A stretch of DNA of 64,000 nucleotides from Cercis canadensis (GCA_003255065.1 QAOA01008120.1:133341-197340); one strand, 5' to 3'; counted from the stretch's first letter, positions 1 through 12,919 are shown. Translations and numbers: made by a program. Notes: a model not told the origin generated them from the sequence alone.

Positions 1-1062
1 AATTAATCATTTAGGATAAGGCCCCTATGATGCACAAACATTATTTTGAGGTATTGGACAAAACTCTTAGAGATATACTGAAGCATACAGGTACAAAAGC
101 CGTACACACGCCATTTGGAGGTAAGGTTGTGGTACTAGGTGGGGACTTCAGATAAATACTCCTAGTGATACCCTGTGGTAGTAGACAAGATATTGTTGCT
201 ACTACCATAAACTCTTCCTACCTGTGAAAACATTTTTCGGTGCTAATTTCAATTTAAACTTTATTATGGATAACATTAACACATTATGATCCCTCGTGCA
301 TGTTTTTCTGTCAAACATGTGTAGGTTTTGAACCTAACAAAAAAACATGAGATTGGAAACAGGATATGCAAATGCCAACACAGTAGGACTAAGTCAGTTC
401 TCCAATTGGTTATTGAAGGTTGGTGACGGTGAAGCAGGATATACGAATGATGGTGAAGCTGTTATTCAGATGTCAGATGACATATCCCTATGTTGTGTTG
501 ATGATTCAATTCATGATATAGTGAATTCAACTTATCTTGGATTCATGACAAACATGCAAGATCCAAAATATTGCCAAGAAATAGCGATCCTCACCCTTAC
601 ACTAGAAGTGGTGAGAAAACTGAATGATTATTTGGTTTCCTTGTTGCCTAGTGATGAAAAGATATATTTCAATTCAAACAATACGTGCAAATGATGGGGA
701 AACGAACTAGATGATATCCATACACCCGAATTCCTAAATGGCATCACCTCATTCGGCCTTCCAAACCACAAGTTAGTACTGAAGTTGGGCGTGCCCATTA
801 TCTTATTAAGGAATATAGGTTAACGAATGGATTGTGCAATGGAACGAGAGTGATAATCACCTAACTTGGAAGATATATAATAGAGAGAAAAATTATTTAT
901 GGCAGTAACATAAGAGAAAATGTTTTCATTCCAAGGATGAACCTGATATCCTCTGATAAGAATATGCCTTTTAGACTACAAAGAAGACAATTTCTCTTGC
1001 AGGTTTGTTTTGCCATGACAATAAATAAGAGTCAAAGCCAATCGCTGTCGCACATTGGGTTA
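1..1062 (+). mobile_element. Helitron helicase (PIF1-like), left part
   Basis: This is the C-terminal half of the helicase of a plant Helitron, the enzyme of rolling-circle transposition; the Rep part lies off the left edge. Visible motifs are a Walker B region read as DKAPMMHKHYFEVLDKTLRDI in pieces (family form DEAPM), then VVLGGDFR, MRLETGYANANTVG, FSNWLLKVGDGEAG, LNDYLVSLLPSDEKIYF, GVPIILLRNIG with a leading V-to-L type change, and FAMTINKSQSQSLSHIG. The frame is decayed: an early TAG stands where the family has Trp, a TAA where it has Gln, and the stretch at 800-1010 is poorly preserved. The longest clean piece is 347-694. The gene stops at 1062 because an LTR element is inserted there, and its last segment resumes at 15652. 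A host PIF1 gene is less likely because of the Helitron terminus found downstream. Confidence 0.85.
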
Positions 1063-1344
1063 TGATGAAGACCAGCCCAAAGCTAGTCGGACTCCAAGCC
1101 CACTAGCCAGTCGACAACACGCCGCATCTTCAGCACGACAAGGCGCCACTAGTTTAACTCTTCAACTACTATAAATATGCCCATAGTGCAGTCTAAGAGG
1201 TAACTGATTAGAATTGTATCTAGATTGTATTATCTCTCTTATCACATACCTATTCTAACTTAAGCATCGGAGAGCCTTCCTCAGCCCACTACCAAGCTTG
1301 GCTTATTATAGGTACATCCAATCCGGACATTTCTGGCATCAACA
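1063..1344 (+). repeat. 5' LTR of Tat-lineage element
   Basis: 282 bp, starts TGATGAAGACC and ends TCTGGCATCAACA. It contains a TATA-like word (CTATAAATA) near 1170. It is preceded by target duplication GGTTA and followed two bases later by the primer site. It matches 15365-15646 over its full length, and in inverted form 7399-7655. Confidence 0.92.
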
Positions 1345-1346
1345 AT

Positions 1347-1364
1347 TGGCGCCGTCTGTGGGGA
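1347..1364 (+). other. tRNA primer-binding site
   Basis: The sequence beginning TGGCGCCGT directly after the 5' LTR is the usual primer site type of Tat and related plant gypsy elements. The first nine bases fit the 3' end of plant tRNA-Asp; the remainder fits less well. Confidence 0.7.
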
Positions 1365-1421
1365 CCGATTTACATCCCACATTTTTTTTCTATCATGGTA
1401 AATACTTGAAACAATGCCTAT

Positions 1422-2730
1422 ATGCCTCTTCCATCAGGTGGTCGGCTACAACGTAGTCCTACCCCACAAGAGAGCAATAACAACCAGGAAGATACTACTC
1501 CTCAACAGCTAAGCGAACGTATTCTCCACCTTGAAACAGCCTTGCAACATGAGCGGCAGCACCGAAGAAGGGTGCCTACCCAATCCACCAAGATAGAAAC
1601 AGCCTCTACCCCATCTCTTTTTCATCACCTAACAAACCACTTTTACCAGAGACTGCCTCAACCTTACCCACATTGGTTCCCCCGCCCACCGATCTACCCA
1701 CATCCATCTATCTATACACCTCAAGCTAGCTACACACAGTATGATCCTTTTAACGACATACCTCACCCACCCCAGCTTGGCACAAGTTACGCCCAAGGCT
1801 ACCCGCCAAATCATCAACCTACTATTCCTTAAGCCTTATGGGATGGATCACACCCATTCACCATACACATAATGAGCACTCCAATACCCAAGAATTTTTG
1901 TCCACCAACGCAGCTTGAGGCATATGATGGTACTACGGATCCCTAAGAACACTTGACTTTGTTCCGATCGGCTATGTTACTCACGGTCGCCCCAGATCCG
2001 ATTATGTGCAGAGCGTTTCCTGGCACATTAAAAAAGGCAGCACTTTTGTAGTTCTCTTCCCTCAAGCCAGGACTCATAAACAGTTTTCCTGATCTTTCCT
2101 CCCAATTCTTGGTCCATTTCTCAACCAGTCGTTCCCATCTCAAAACCTCTACAACCCTAATAAATTTTATGCAATGGACCAGTGAACTACTCAAAGACTA
2201 CTTGACCAGATTTACCAAGGAGTCGATCCAGATAAAAAATTTAAGTGGCGATGTTGCTATCCACGCTATAATAGCTGGCCTATGAACCAGTGAATTTACT
2301 ACTTCTCTGGCTAAGAAACCACCTCTTAATCTGGATGACTTACTAACCAGAGCAAACAAATACATCAAGATGGAAGAGATAAATGCTGCTAAAAGAAAAA
2401 ATGAAACCCCACAACAAGATTTTTGAAAAAACCAAGGATAGCCATATGGAAGAAAAGAAGAAAGAAGAAGAGGAGGGGAACAACGAGACCCACCACTAGG
2501 AATACCAAAATTATACTCCCCTAAATCAAAGTAGGGGGAAAATATTAGGCGCAATCTATTAGACAGACCTGCTCAACCCGCCCAAGCCTCGACAAAAATT
2601 TCAACATCCAAGTTCAACTAATAGCAAGTATTGTGCGTATCATAGAGAATTTGGCCACCTCACTAATGATTATGTTGATCTAAAGGATAAGATTGAACAG
2701 ATAATAAGAAGAGGTAAGCTAGCTATATTT
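1422..2730 (+). pseudogene. gag region of Tat-lineage element
   Basis: The gag fossil begins with a Gln/Pro/His-rich N-terminal part (1422-1832, MPLPSGGRLQRSP). A capsid-like part follows (about 1870-2400) with words such as YDGTTDP and CRAFPGTLKKA, which are typical of Tat gag. Near 2630-2725 is a knuckle-like stretch of the Tat form C-x2-H-x4-GHLTNDY followed by LKDKIEQIIRRGKL. It would form the particle shell. It is broken. Confidence 0.72.
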
Positions 2731-2979
2731 ATGGTTGGAGGTCCCAAGAAACAGTATGAAGGAAGGAATCAAGGAAATCAAACTAAGGGAAGAGAAAGAA
2801 GCCGCTTCCCGACAAGAAGAAGATCACCACAACAAGTTCAACATGGTAAAACACACCCCCTACCTCAAAGGCAACAAAGAGAAGAACCAAACCCGGTAGC
2901 AGGTGTTATAACCACAATAGCAGGAGGAGTTGCTGGAGGAGGACTCACATCTTCATCTAGAAAAAGATACAGAAGGGTG

Positions 2980-5900
2980 GTAATGAATGTGGCAGGCCCA
3001 ATAAGAAAACCCATTATTAGCTTTGGCGAAGAAGACTATCAGGGTATTCAACGAAACCATGATGACCCTATGGTAATCATGGCAATGATCTTTAACTGGG
3101 AAGTCCACAGGGTACTAGTCGATCAAGAGAGTTCAGACAACATACTGTACTATGAAACATTCAAAGGCCTTGGAATTTCAGATTTAGAAATTCAATCAAT
3201 CTTTTCTTGGAACTTTAGTCGGATTCTCTGGTAAAAGGTGCATGTAAAGGGATATGTTAAGTTGTGGGTAACTTTAGGCTAATCTCCGGACACAGTCTCT
3301 ATATCTGTTCAATTTCTGATAGTAGACTGTGAGTCAGCATATACAGCACTCCTCAGGAGACCAGCACTCAATGAAGCAAGAGCAATAGTGTCTACACCAC
3401 ACCTTACAATGAAGTTCTCCACCAAAGAAGGTCAGGTGGGTGTGGTCCGAGCTCAACAAGAAGCAGCGAGAAAATGTTATAGTGTTAATTTAAGAATTGA
3501 AGAACATGTGGCAAGTACATCAAAAGCAGGCACACCCCACAATGTTATGTATACTGAGTTAGATGTGAAAGACGATTTAAAAGAAACAAGACTAGAACCG
3601 GAGAGGACCTTGGAGGAAGTAGAAATTGGGTTAGGAACAAAAAATAAATAAATAAAGGAAGAGGGCCAGTTGAGAGAAGAAGCAAGAAAAGAATTGACCG
3701 AGATACTCACTGAGTTTTTAGATTTATTTGCTTAGTCAACCGCAAACATGCCGGGGATAGATCCTAACTACATATCACATAAACTTGGTATTTATCCGAA
3801 TGCCCGTCCAGTGACACAGAAGAAGCGAACTTTCGTACCAGAAAGATAGCAAGCAATAAAGAGGAAGTAAAAAAGTTATTGGAGGTAGGATAAATAAGAG
3901 AGATGACATACACTACTTGGCTTTCAAATGTTGTCTTAGTGAAGAAGCATAATAGGAAGTGGAGAATGTGTGTAGATTTCACTAACCTCAACAAGGTGTT
4001 TCCTAGAGACTCTTACCCTCTCCCCAACATAGACAAACTAGTAGATGGGGCATCAGGATACAAAATGTTGAGTTTTATGGATGCTTACTCCAGTTACAAT
4101 CAGATCAAAACGTCTCTAGATGACGAAGAAAAAACTGCATTTATCACTGACGATGGGAATTACTATTACAAAATGATGCCTTTTGGCCTGAAAAATGTTG
4201 GGGCTACCTACCAGAGACTGATGAACAAGGTGTTCAAACAACAAATCGGTAGAAATGTGGAAGTCTATGTGGATGACATGTTTGCAAAAACGGCAGAAGG
4301 AGGTGATCATTGGACCAACTTGAAAGAAATCTTTCAGGAGTTAAAGAAGTACAACATGAGACTTAACTCGAACAAATGTGCATTCAGAGTAGAGGCAGGC
4401 AAGTTCCTCGGATATATGATCAGCCACAGAGGAATTGAGGCTAACCCCAAAAAATCCAGAGATATAATAGAGATGCCACAACCCAAGTCTGTGAAAGACA
4501 TCCAGAGACTAGCAGGAAGGATCGCAGCCCTCACCCGTTTCATGAGTAGGTCAGCAGAAAATCTTTTCCCTTATTTAAACGTTTAAAGTAAATTAAAAAT
4601 TTTACTTGGGACAAAGAGTGCCAAAATGCCTTTAATCAATTGAAGCATTACCTCTCCACACCTTCTTTGTTGTCTAAACTTGTTACGGGAGAACCTCTAT
4701 ACATCTATCTTTCTATAACGAATCAAGCAACAAGTTCAGTCTTAGTCAAAAAAGATAAAAGAATCCAAAGGCTAGTATATTACACAAGTAAAACTCTATA
4801 AGGAGCGGAAACTCGCTATCAAAAAATTGAGAAGTTAGCCTTTGCACTCTTAACCGCCTCAAAACGGCTAAGACCTTACTTTCAGATCACCAAGTCATTG
4901 TACGAACAGATGCCCCACTTCGACAAGTGTTACAAAAACCAGATCTAGTTGGTTGAATGGTGGCATGGTCAGTAGAACTATCAAAATATGCATTACAATT
5001 TGAACCAAAAGGGGCAATGAAAGCTCAAGCCCTTGCAGATTTTGTAGCAGGAATGACTCGGTCCTCTGAAGAGGATGTAATGGAAACGCATACAACTTGG
5101 GTTACCCATGTTGATGGATCATCCAACATTAAAGGAAGCGGAGCAGGAATCATACTAAAAAGCCCTCATGGTCTTGAAATGGAACAAGCTTTAAAATTTG
5201 AATTCAAAGCCTCGAACAATCAAGTTGAATATGAAGCACTGATAGCAGGGCTGCAGTTGGCAAAGAAAATGGGAGCAGAAAGCATAAAAGTGTTAAGTGA
5301 CTCTCAACTGGTCACGAGTCAAGTCAAAGGAGATCATAATGCTAAGGATGAGATGATGATGAGGAACTTGAACATAGTCAAGCACTTAATTGCCTAGTTT
5401 AGTTACTTTGAAATGACATACACTCCCAGAGAGAACAATGAAAGAGCATATATACTCTCTAAGCTAGCCAATACAGGAAAAATAGATAATAACAAGACAG
5501 TAATTCAAGAGATGAAGAAACACCCTAGCATAGAGGAAGAGGTAATGGTCATTGACAAAGCTGAAGCATCATGGATGACACCTATAATTAGATACCTCGA
5601 CTCCGGAAAATTACTCGAGAATAAAAGTAAGGCAAGAAGCCTAGCTAGAATGGCGAACAAATATTATTTAGAGGCAAGACAGTAGTACAAAAAAGGGTTC
5701 TCTGTACCAATGTTGAAATGCTTAAACAAAGAAGAAGTGGAGTATGTGTTGCGAGAAGTGCACGAGGGCATATATGGGAGCCATATAGGAGCAAAGACAC
5801 TTGCCAAAAAAGTTTTTCTGCGGGATACTATTGGCCAACTATACGCACAGATTCCAGTAACTTCATACAGAAGTGTGACAAATGTCAATAGTATTCCTCA

Positions 5901-6850
5901 GAACACATAGCTCCCCCAACAAAATTGTATCCGTCAGAAGCTACATGGCCTTTCGCCAGATGGGGAATAGACTTGCACGAACCATTCCCAACAGCTATAA
6001 GTTAAAAGAAATATCTGATAGTTGCTATAGACTATTTTACTAAATGGATTGAAGTAGAACCATTAGCAACAATTACTGCAAAACAAGCTGAAAAATTTTT
6101 GTGGTAGGCTATTGTTTGCAGGTTTAGAACTGAGCTTTAAATTTTGTTTTTTATGAATTCCCTGAATCTTAACATATATTTTTGCAGGTTCGGAATACCG
6201 TTCTCAATAACTGCGGATAATGGGACCCAATTTACAGATAAGAACTTCTGGACTATGTGTGAAAACCTGCAAATCCAAGTTCATTATACCTCGGTAGAGC
6301 ATCCACAAGCCAATGGTCAGGTAGAAGCAGCAAATCGGGTAATACTTCAAGGGCTGAAGAAAAGATTGGACAAGGCAAAGAAATACGGGATCGATGAACT
6401 AAGTCATGTTCTTTGGGCTTATCAAACCACCCCTCAATACAAGCTCACATACGGTGAATAAGCAATGATTCCAGTAGAAGTTGGAGAGCCAAGTTGGAGA
6501 AGACAACATTTTGAAGCTGATGAGAATGACTCAAATATGCTAGCAGAATTAGACTTGCTAGAGGAAGACGAGAAATAGCTTCGATCCGGATGGCAGCACA
6601 AAAACAGCGAGTGATTAGATACTACAACTCTCGGGTAAAGAAGAGGGCATTCAAAGAGGGTGATCTAGCACTCCGACGCGCAGCAATAGGCCATAAAATG
6701 ACGTTTGAAGGAAAGCTCGCACCAACATGGGAAGGACCCTACCGGGTCGCCAATGTGTTAAGAAAATGGGCATATAAACTACAAACCTTAGACGGGAAGG
6801 AAATTCCAAGGACATGGAACATGGTGAATCTACAAAAGTACTTTAGTTAG
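2980..6850 (+). pseudogene. pol region (PR-RT-RH-aRH-INT), Tat lineage
   Basis: Domains in order: aspartic protease (about 2990-3230, VLVDQESSDNILY in place of the usual D-S/T-G core); reverse transcriptase (about 3890-4590, with SNVVLVKK, WRMCVDFTNLN and the YVDDM active-site word); RNase H (about 4600-4960); an additional RNase H-like domain (about 5100-5400, HVDGSSN, NNQVEYEALIAGL, SDSQLV); and integrase (about 5700-6850), with a zinc-finger part (REVHEGIYGSHIG), a catalytic core (DYFTKWIEVEP, TADNGTQFTD, HPQANGQVEAANR) and the C-terminal part ending LQKYFS. A short intron-like GT...AG interval lies in the integrase core at about 6122-6187. Splicing of pol is known in the related Ogre elements. 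Broken fossil. Confidence 0.85.
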
Positions 6851-6886
6851 TGAGTGCATAGAGTTTGATTTTCAAGTATGTTGTGA

Positions 6887-7232
6887 NNNNNNNNNNNNNN
6901 NNNNNNNNNNNNNNNNNNNNNNNNNNNNNNNNNNNNNNNNNNNNNNNNNNNNNNNNNNNNNNNNNNNNNNNNNNNNNNNNNNNNNNNNNNNNNNNNNNNN
7001 NNNNNNNNNNNNNNNNNNNNNNNNNNNNNNNNNNNNNNNNNNNNNNNNNNNNNNNNNNNNNNNNNNNNNNNNNNNNNNNNNNNNNNNNNNNNNNNNNNNN
7101 NNNNNNNNNNNNNNNNNNNNNNNNNNNNNNNNNNNNNNNNNNNNNNNNNNNNNNNNNNNNNNNNNNNNNNNNNNNNNNNNNNNNNNNNNNNNNNNNNNNN
7201 NNNNNNNNNNNNNNNNNNNNNNNNNNNNNNNN
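6887..7232. other. Assembly gap (346 N)
   Basis: A run of unknown bases begins 36 bases after the end of pol. Orientation and distance of the material to its right relative to the left are therefore unproven. Confidence 0.99.

Positions 7233-7308
<76 letters not shown>
7233..7308 (+). repeat. Poly-A run of 76
   Basis: An uninterrupted run of A directly after the N gap, followed by GTTACTATACATGGACGAAC. The A-tracts inside this family's 3' tandem repeats are also followed by GTTACTGTTCATGGGCGAGG, so the run is probably an expanded or mis-assembled tract of that array. It could also be a gap-filling artefact. Confidence 0.9.
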
Positions 7309-7311
<3 letters not shown>

Positions 7312-7398
7312 ACTATACATGGACGAACTACTTATGCTATGTGAGCATAGCCGAACTACTACTAGGTTGGCCAAACTACACATAGTCGAACTACACTG

Positions 7399-7655
7399 GG
7401 ATGTACCTCCAATAAGCCAAGCTCGGCAGTGGGCCGAGGAAGGCTCTCCGATGCTTAAATTAAAATAGGTATGTGATAAGAGAGATAATACAGTCTAGGT
7501 ACAATTCTGATCATTTACCTCTTAGACTGCATTCTGGGCGTATTTATAGTAGTTGTAGAGCTGAATTGGTGGCGCCTTGTCGTGCTGAAGATGCAGCATG
7601 TTATCGACTGGCTAGTGGGCTTGGAGTCTGACTAGCTTTGGGCTGGTCTTCATCA
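7399..7655 (-). repeat. Inverted LTR, Tat lineage
   Basis: Reverse complement of the 282-bp LTR, starting (minus strand) at 7655 with TGATGAAGACC. The polypurine stretch is just outside at 7656-7670, which makes this a 3' LTR. Confidence 0.85.
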
Positions 7656-7724
7656 CTTGCCCCTGAGCTTTGAAGTTTAAAGAATGCAAAGTGTAAAAAG
7701 CTCATAATTAAATGATATACTGGG

Positions 7725-7935
7725 CGAACTATGAGTATGGGCGAACTACACTTACTAGGTTGGCCGAAATACACACGGCCGAACTACATGGTCGAACTAC
7801 TTATGCTATGTGAGCATAGCCAAACTACTACTAGGTTGGCCAAACTACACATGGCCGAACTAGCCGAACTACTACTAGGTTGGCCAAACTACACTGCATG
7901 GCTGAACTGCATGCATGCCCAAACTATTCATGCCT
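7725..7935. repeat. Tandem repeat of the GCCGAACTAC family
   Basis: Repeated blocks with the words GAACTAC, TAGGTTGGCC and TATGCTATGTGAGCATAG lie just inside the inverted LTR. The mirror copy is at about 14905-15300, and a fragment of the same array is at 7309-7398. Unit length varies, roughly 50-100 bp. Confidence 0.75.
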
Positions 7936-8553
7936 TGATATTTTGTGGAGTTCACGTGAATTTCGCAGGGACTGTTTCAATGAATAGATTATTTCATTGT
8001 ATACATATTCATTCAATGCCAAAATTTGCTGAGATTTACTATGATTCTTTGCTTCATTCCTCAGATATTTTTATGCATCTTGCTAAAACACGTTTGCTTT
8101 TTTCTCAGAGATTTTTTCGCTTATTGCCAAAACTTATGATTTTTGACAGAGATTCTTCTGCACCTTGCTAACAAAGATTTTTCAGCACCTTGGTAAACTA
8201 CGTTCTCTTTTGGCAGAGATATTTTCAACCAATGCCAAGATTTGCAGAGATTCCTTTGAAGAACAAAGAGTATGCCAAGACCATCATGATTATGATATTT
8301 GACCAAGATTATTTTCAAAAGGAATTTATGTTGTACTATTTATTTATTATTTTTTGTTTCCTTTTATAAGTTTATATTGCTTGCTTTCGTCTTTCATTCT
8401 TCCAAACATTTGCCGAGAGGTTCTGCTGCTTATTTTTCCTCTCTTTCTCTTCAGGCCTAATTTCTAGTTGCTGTCTTCTTCCTTTTGCCTATATATTACA
8501 GGTACCAGTATTTTCTTATTCTTCTTTCTTTATACTTTTGTGTAGATTTGATT

Positions 8554-10880
8554 ATGGTTTCGAATAGCGAGAGTTCCCAAAGTGAGTGTTCTCAGAGCGA
8601 AGAGGTGCTCAACAAGACATCCTCTGATCCAAATATTAGTGACGGTAATGAGGATATGACTGACGAGGTCGGTAGGGGAGCGAATTCTAGTGGGCAAGGT
8701 AGGATGTTTTCTCTTGGTGATTTCAAAACTTTAAGTTTTAAAATTGAAGCAGATGGCTTTCTTTCTCCTCTTTGCCAATATGGTTCGTTTTTACCTATAA
8801 AGAGCAGTGACCGTCAACATGAAGTGGACTTCTGGGTTGGTCATTTAGGTGGTATGAGAGAATAGGTGGGTGAAGAGATTCTTGATACTTGCTCGTCATA
8901 TAGACATTCAGACGCAGTGATTAATGATTTAGGTGATTTTTGACTGGGTTAATAAAGAAAAACTGGTTGTAAAAATTTTTGTTGAAAATACCCATCCCGT
9001 ATGTGCTCCTCATGCCCGAGGTCGATCCTCTTTTACCATGTACAACTATGTTATTAAGCATGCCGACATCCATCTTCCTTTTACTCCATTCCAAGTGTCT
9101 ATTCTTCATTTTCTGAGAGTCACTCCTTCTCAACTTCATCCTAATTCTTGGGGGTATATGCGAGCCTTGAGATATTGTGTGACTGTCTGGGATTGATTGC
9201 TTGTACTAGGTCCTTTTTTTATTTTTTTAAGATAGCTTCCCACACCGGTGGTTGGATATCCTTGGGAGCTATACGGGATAGAAAATTTCTACAACTGCTA
9301 ACTTCTTCTGCCAAGAGGTGGAAAGAGTTATTTTTTTTGGATTCGTTTGAAGAGTAAGGATGGTACTACAACATTTTATTTTAATGATAATTGTAAATTG
9401 CTATTTCCCTTCAATTGGTATAATAACGTCTGAACTCCTTCTCCACTAAAGCTATCTGATTGCGACACAGTAGTGCAACAGACTATTTACATCTTTTCTC
9501 ACTTCATCTCTTCTCCACTAAAAGTATTGAATATCTTAGGTAGGTGTCGTTTTGTATTTTATTTTATTTTTTATTTTATTATTATGAATAGTAATTCGGA
9601 TGAACAGTATTTTGGGGAAGGTGAACAGTACCTCGGCCATGAACAATAACTTTTTTTTTGCTGTGGGAGAAGTTGAACAATGTATTGGGCGAGCTTAAAC
9701 AGTGTCGGGTGAACAGTACCTCGGCCATGAACATAAACTTTTCTTTTGTGGGAGAGGTTGAATAGTGCATTGGGCGAGCTTGAACAGTGCCAGGTGAATA
9801 GTACCTCGGCCATGAACTGTAATTTTTTTTTTGTGCAAGCTAGCCAGCATTTCTAGTTTATGTGTATGTTCATGTTCTATTTTTGTGTTTACAGGTGGAG
9901 ATATGCCTCGTGTTACTATGAAAAGAATCTTGCAGAGAAAAAATGAACAAGGAGAAGGTTCCAATGACACAGGAAACGCTCCAACTGAAAGTTCTCCAAT
10001 GCGAAAGAGTGGTCCATTATGTCGTAGTGGCGGTGTTCACTCACGGATGGCCCATGCATTTTCCTCTAAGGATCAAGAGACAATTTCTCCAATTCCTACA
10101 CCTATTGTCCCACCTGTGTTTTCGCCTCCGACAAGTTATCCAGTTGTTATTTCTACAGATGATTCCTTTGTAGGAGACAAGCGTCGTCGGGTTGCTGATC
10201 CTCTAATTGGTCTGGATGTTCCTTTTCAAGGGTATGGTGAAGATGGACGATATATTCAAAATTTTCCCTTCAATGACTTTTATGCTCCTGTTACAAGTGT
10301 TACGGATCCCTTGTTCAACATGTGGAATCGGAGTATGGATATCTCTACAGTCATGGGTGATTATCTATCTTCTGACATGGACAAAAAGAACTTGCGACAG
10401 GTGCCAACGACATCTGTGATTAAATATTGTCAAAGACACATGTTGCGTTCTGCCACAGCCATGGAGCATCTTTATGGGGAGTTCAACGCCAATTTAGACA
10501 GCATTGAGAGGATGGTTGGTGAGGTAAAATCTATTAAGCAGAAGCTATTCGAGGCCGAGGCTAACTGTAAAGAATTACAAATGGCAATTGAAATGACCAC
10601 TTTTGACAAGAAGGAGTGGGAAAGGGCTAGGGTTGCTTGGGACAGTGAGAAAATATGGTTTGAAAAGTTATTGGAGGATAAAGAAGTTGACTGGCTGAGG
10701 CAAGAGAAAAGTTGAGTGAATGTCAGATGTGCTTATCCGAGAAAGAGAAAGAGATTGAGGGTGTGAAGGACACTATGCAAAAGGAGATAGATGGGATGAA
10801 GGTGATCATGGATCATGCGAACACTGACACTTATGCTGAGGGGATGTTGTTTGGTTTTAATAATTGTATTGAACAGGTAT
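8554..10880 (+). pseudogene. Extra antisense ORF (Transposase_28-type), left copy
   Basis: This lies antisense to the pol of its own element copy. The N-terminal part (from the ATG at 8554, MVSNSESSQSECSQSEE) is acidic and Ser-rich and leads to a domain with LPFTPFQVSILHFLRV and QLHPNSWGYM, which resembles the plant 'putative gypsy type transposon' domain (PF04195). The C-terminal part (9890-10880) has a Ser/Pro-rich linker and a predicted coiled coil rich in E, K and L (about 10430-10715). Between them lies a tandem repeat with a good splice-acceptor-like end before 9895. Antisense extra genes of this type are known in Tat relatives such as Grande. Function unknown. Fossil. Confidence 0.7.
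9591..9835. repeat. Tandem repeat with GAACAGT words, left arm
   Basis: Degenerate units of roughly 85-105 bp, each with GAACAGT(A/G), CCTCGGCCATGAAC, a T-run and GTGGGAGAGGTTGAA. They sit between the two coding parts of the extra antisense gene. Mirror copy at 12925-13258; scrambled pieces at 11545-11700. Confidence 0.85.
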
Positions 10881-11583
10881 GACTCTAATTTGGAGATTTA
10901 AATACTAGCGAGGACAAGCTAAACCCACACAAAATTGTGAAAGATGGAGCATTATGTGACGAAGAAAAGGAAATCAATAATGTTTCTTAGGGCAAGCTAG
11001 ATTTTTTTTTTTTTTTTTTGATCAAGCTTGCTTAGATGAGTTTGCTTGGGTGAGCTTTGCAAGTTCTCCCTTCTATCTTGTAATGTACTTTTTAATTTAA
11101 AAAAGTAGACTCTTCGGTTAAGGACTAGTAATATATTTTTCTTGTTTTTGTCTTGAACGAGTTTCCATGTAAGGTCTTTGCAATGTCGCTATTTAATAAC
11201 TTGTTTTCGGAGTGTGGGGGTTTTTTGCTCTGCCACATTCCGGTTTATTGTCTTATGGACATTATCATGTTTGGTTTCACGGGGGCTTATAGCTCTGCCG
11301 TATATCGATTTTACGTCATTTAGACAATGTCAAAATGATTTTTTAACCTCATTCTTGATATAAGAAAATATTTTTTGGAATCTGGATTGCTTTATTCATG
11401 AAAACTTCGTAACTGAAGTGTGTGAAAAGTCACAACATACTTGAAAATCAAACTCTATGCACTCACTAACTAAAGTACTTTCATAGATTCACCATGTTCC
11501 ATGTCCTTGGTTTTTCCTTCCCGTCTAAGGTTTGTAGTTTGTAATTCGGATGAACAGTGACTGGTGAACAGTATCTCGGCCAT

Positions 11584-12120
11584 GAATAGTAACTTTTTTG
11601 TGGGAGATGTTGAACAGTGTAATGGGCAAGCTTGAACAGTGTCGGGTGAACAGTACCTTGGCCATGAACAATAACTTTTTTTTTTTGCTATGGGAGAGGT
11701 TAAACAGGCGCATCTAACATTTACTAAACCTTTCTCTTGCCTCAGCCAGCTCAACTTCTTTATCCTTCAATAACTTTTCCAACCTTTTTTTCTCACAATC
11801 ACAAGCAACCCTAGCCCCTTCCCACTCCTTCTTGTAAAAAATGGTCATTTCNGAATAGTAACTTTTTTGTGGGAGATGTTGAACTGTGTAATGGGCAAGC
11901 TTGAACAGTGTCGGGTGAACAGTACCTTGGCCATGAACAATAACTTTTTTTTTTTACTATGGGAGAGGTTGAACAGGCGCATCTAACATTTACTAAACCT
12001 TTCTCTTGCCTCAGCCAGCTCAACTTCTTTATCCTTCAATAACTTTTCCAACCTTTTTTTCTCACAATCACAAGCAACCCTAGCCCCTTCCCACTCCTTC
12101 TTGTAAAAAATGGTCATTTC
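11584..12120. repeat. 268-bp direct duplication across a single N
   Basis: 11584-11851 and 11853-12120 are nearly identical, exactly 268 bases each, separated by one N at 11852. The second copy starts and the first copy ends exactly at the N. This is the signature of two overlapping contigs joined without merging. Only a few substitutions separate the copies. Confidence 0.9.
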
Positions 12121-12879
12121 AACAGCCATTTGTAATTCTTTACAGTTAGTCTAAGCCTCGAACAGCTTCTGCTTAACAGATTCTACCTAACCAACCATCC
12201 TCTCAATGTTGTCTAGATTGGCGTTGAACTCCCCATAAAGATGCACCATGGCTGTGGCAGAACGCAACATGTGTATTTGACAAAATTTAATCACAGATGT
12301 TATTGGCACCTATCGCAGGTTCTTTTTGTCCATGTCAGAAGATAGATAATCACCTATGACTGTAGAGATATCCATGCCCCGATTCCATATGTTAAACAAG
12401 GGATCCGTAACACATGTAATAGGAGCATGAAAGTCACTGAAGGGAAAATTTTGAATATATCGTTCATCTTCACAATACCCTTGAAAAGGAACATCCGGAC
12501 CAATTGGAGGATCAGCAACCTGACGACGCTTGTCTCCTATAGAGGAATCACCTGCAGAAATAACAACTGGAAGACTCTTCGAAGGCGAAAACATAGGTGG
12601 GACAACAGGTGTAGGAATTGGAGAAATTGTCTCTTGACTCCTAGAGGGAAATCCACGCGTCATGCGTGAGTGAACACCGCCACCACGACATAAGGGACCA
12701 CTCCTTTGTATTGGAGAACTTTCAGCTGGAGCCTTTCCTCTGTCACTGGAACCTTCTCCTTGTTCATTTTTTCTCTGCAGGATTTTTTTCATGTTAACAT
12801 GAGGCATATCTCCACTTGTAAACACAAAAATGGAACATGAACAAACATAGAAACTAGAAATGATGGCTAGCTTGCACAG

Positions 12880-12919
<40 letters not shown>

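Larger units (their letters stand above)
7399..11541 (-). mobile_element. Inverted partial copy of the Tat-lineage element
   Basis: On the minus strand this runs from the end of pol (11541 to 11430, matching 6778-6886 in reverse complement), through the 3' region with its antisense extra gene, to a 3' LTR at 7655-7399 whose last two dozen bases are absent at the junction. It is a second, partial copy in opposite orientation to the enclosing element. Together with 11.6-15.6 kb it forms an imperfect palindrome of about 4 kb per arm. It has no target duplication of its own that I can see. It may be a true rearrangement or an assembly inversion next to the gap. Confidence 0.82.

Noticed and set aside
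1-1062. Host PIF1 DNA helicase gene
   Set aside because: The downstream Helitron hairpin and CTAG terminus, plus Helitron-type wording, make an element-encoded helicase much more likely.
6847-7383. Long open frames spanning the gap on both strands (poly-Lys or poly-Phe)
   Set aside because: They consist of N and a 76-base A run; no coding evidence.
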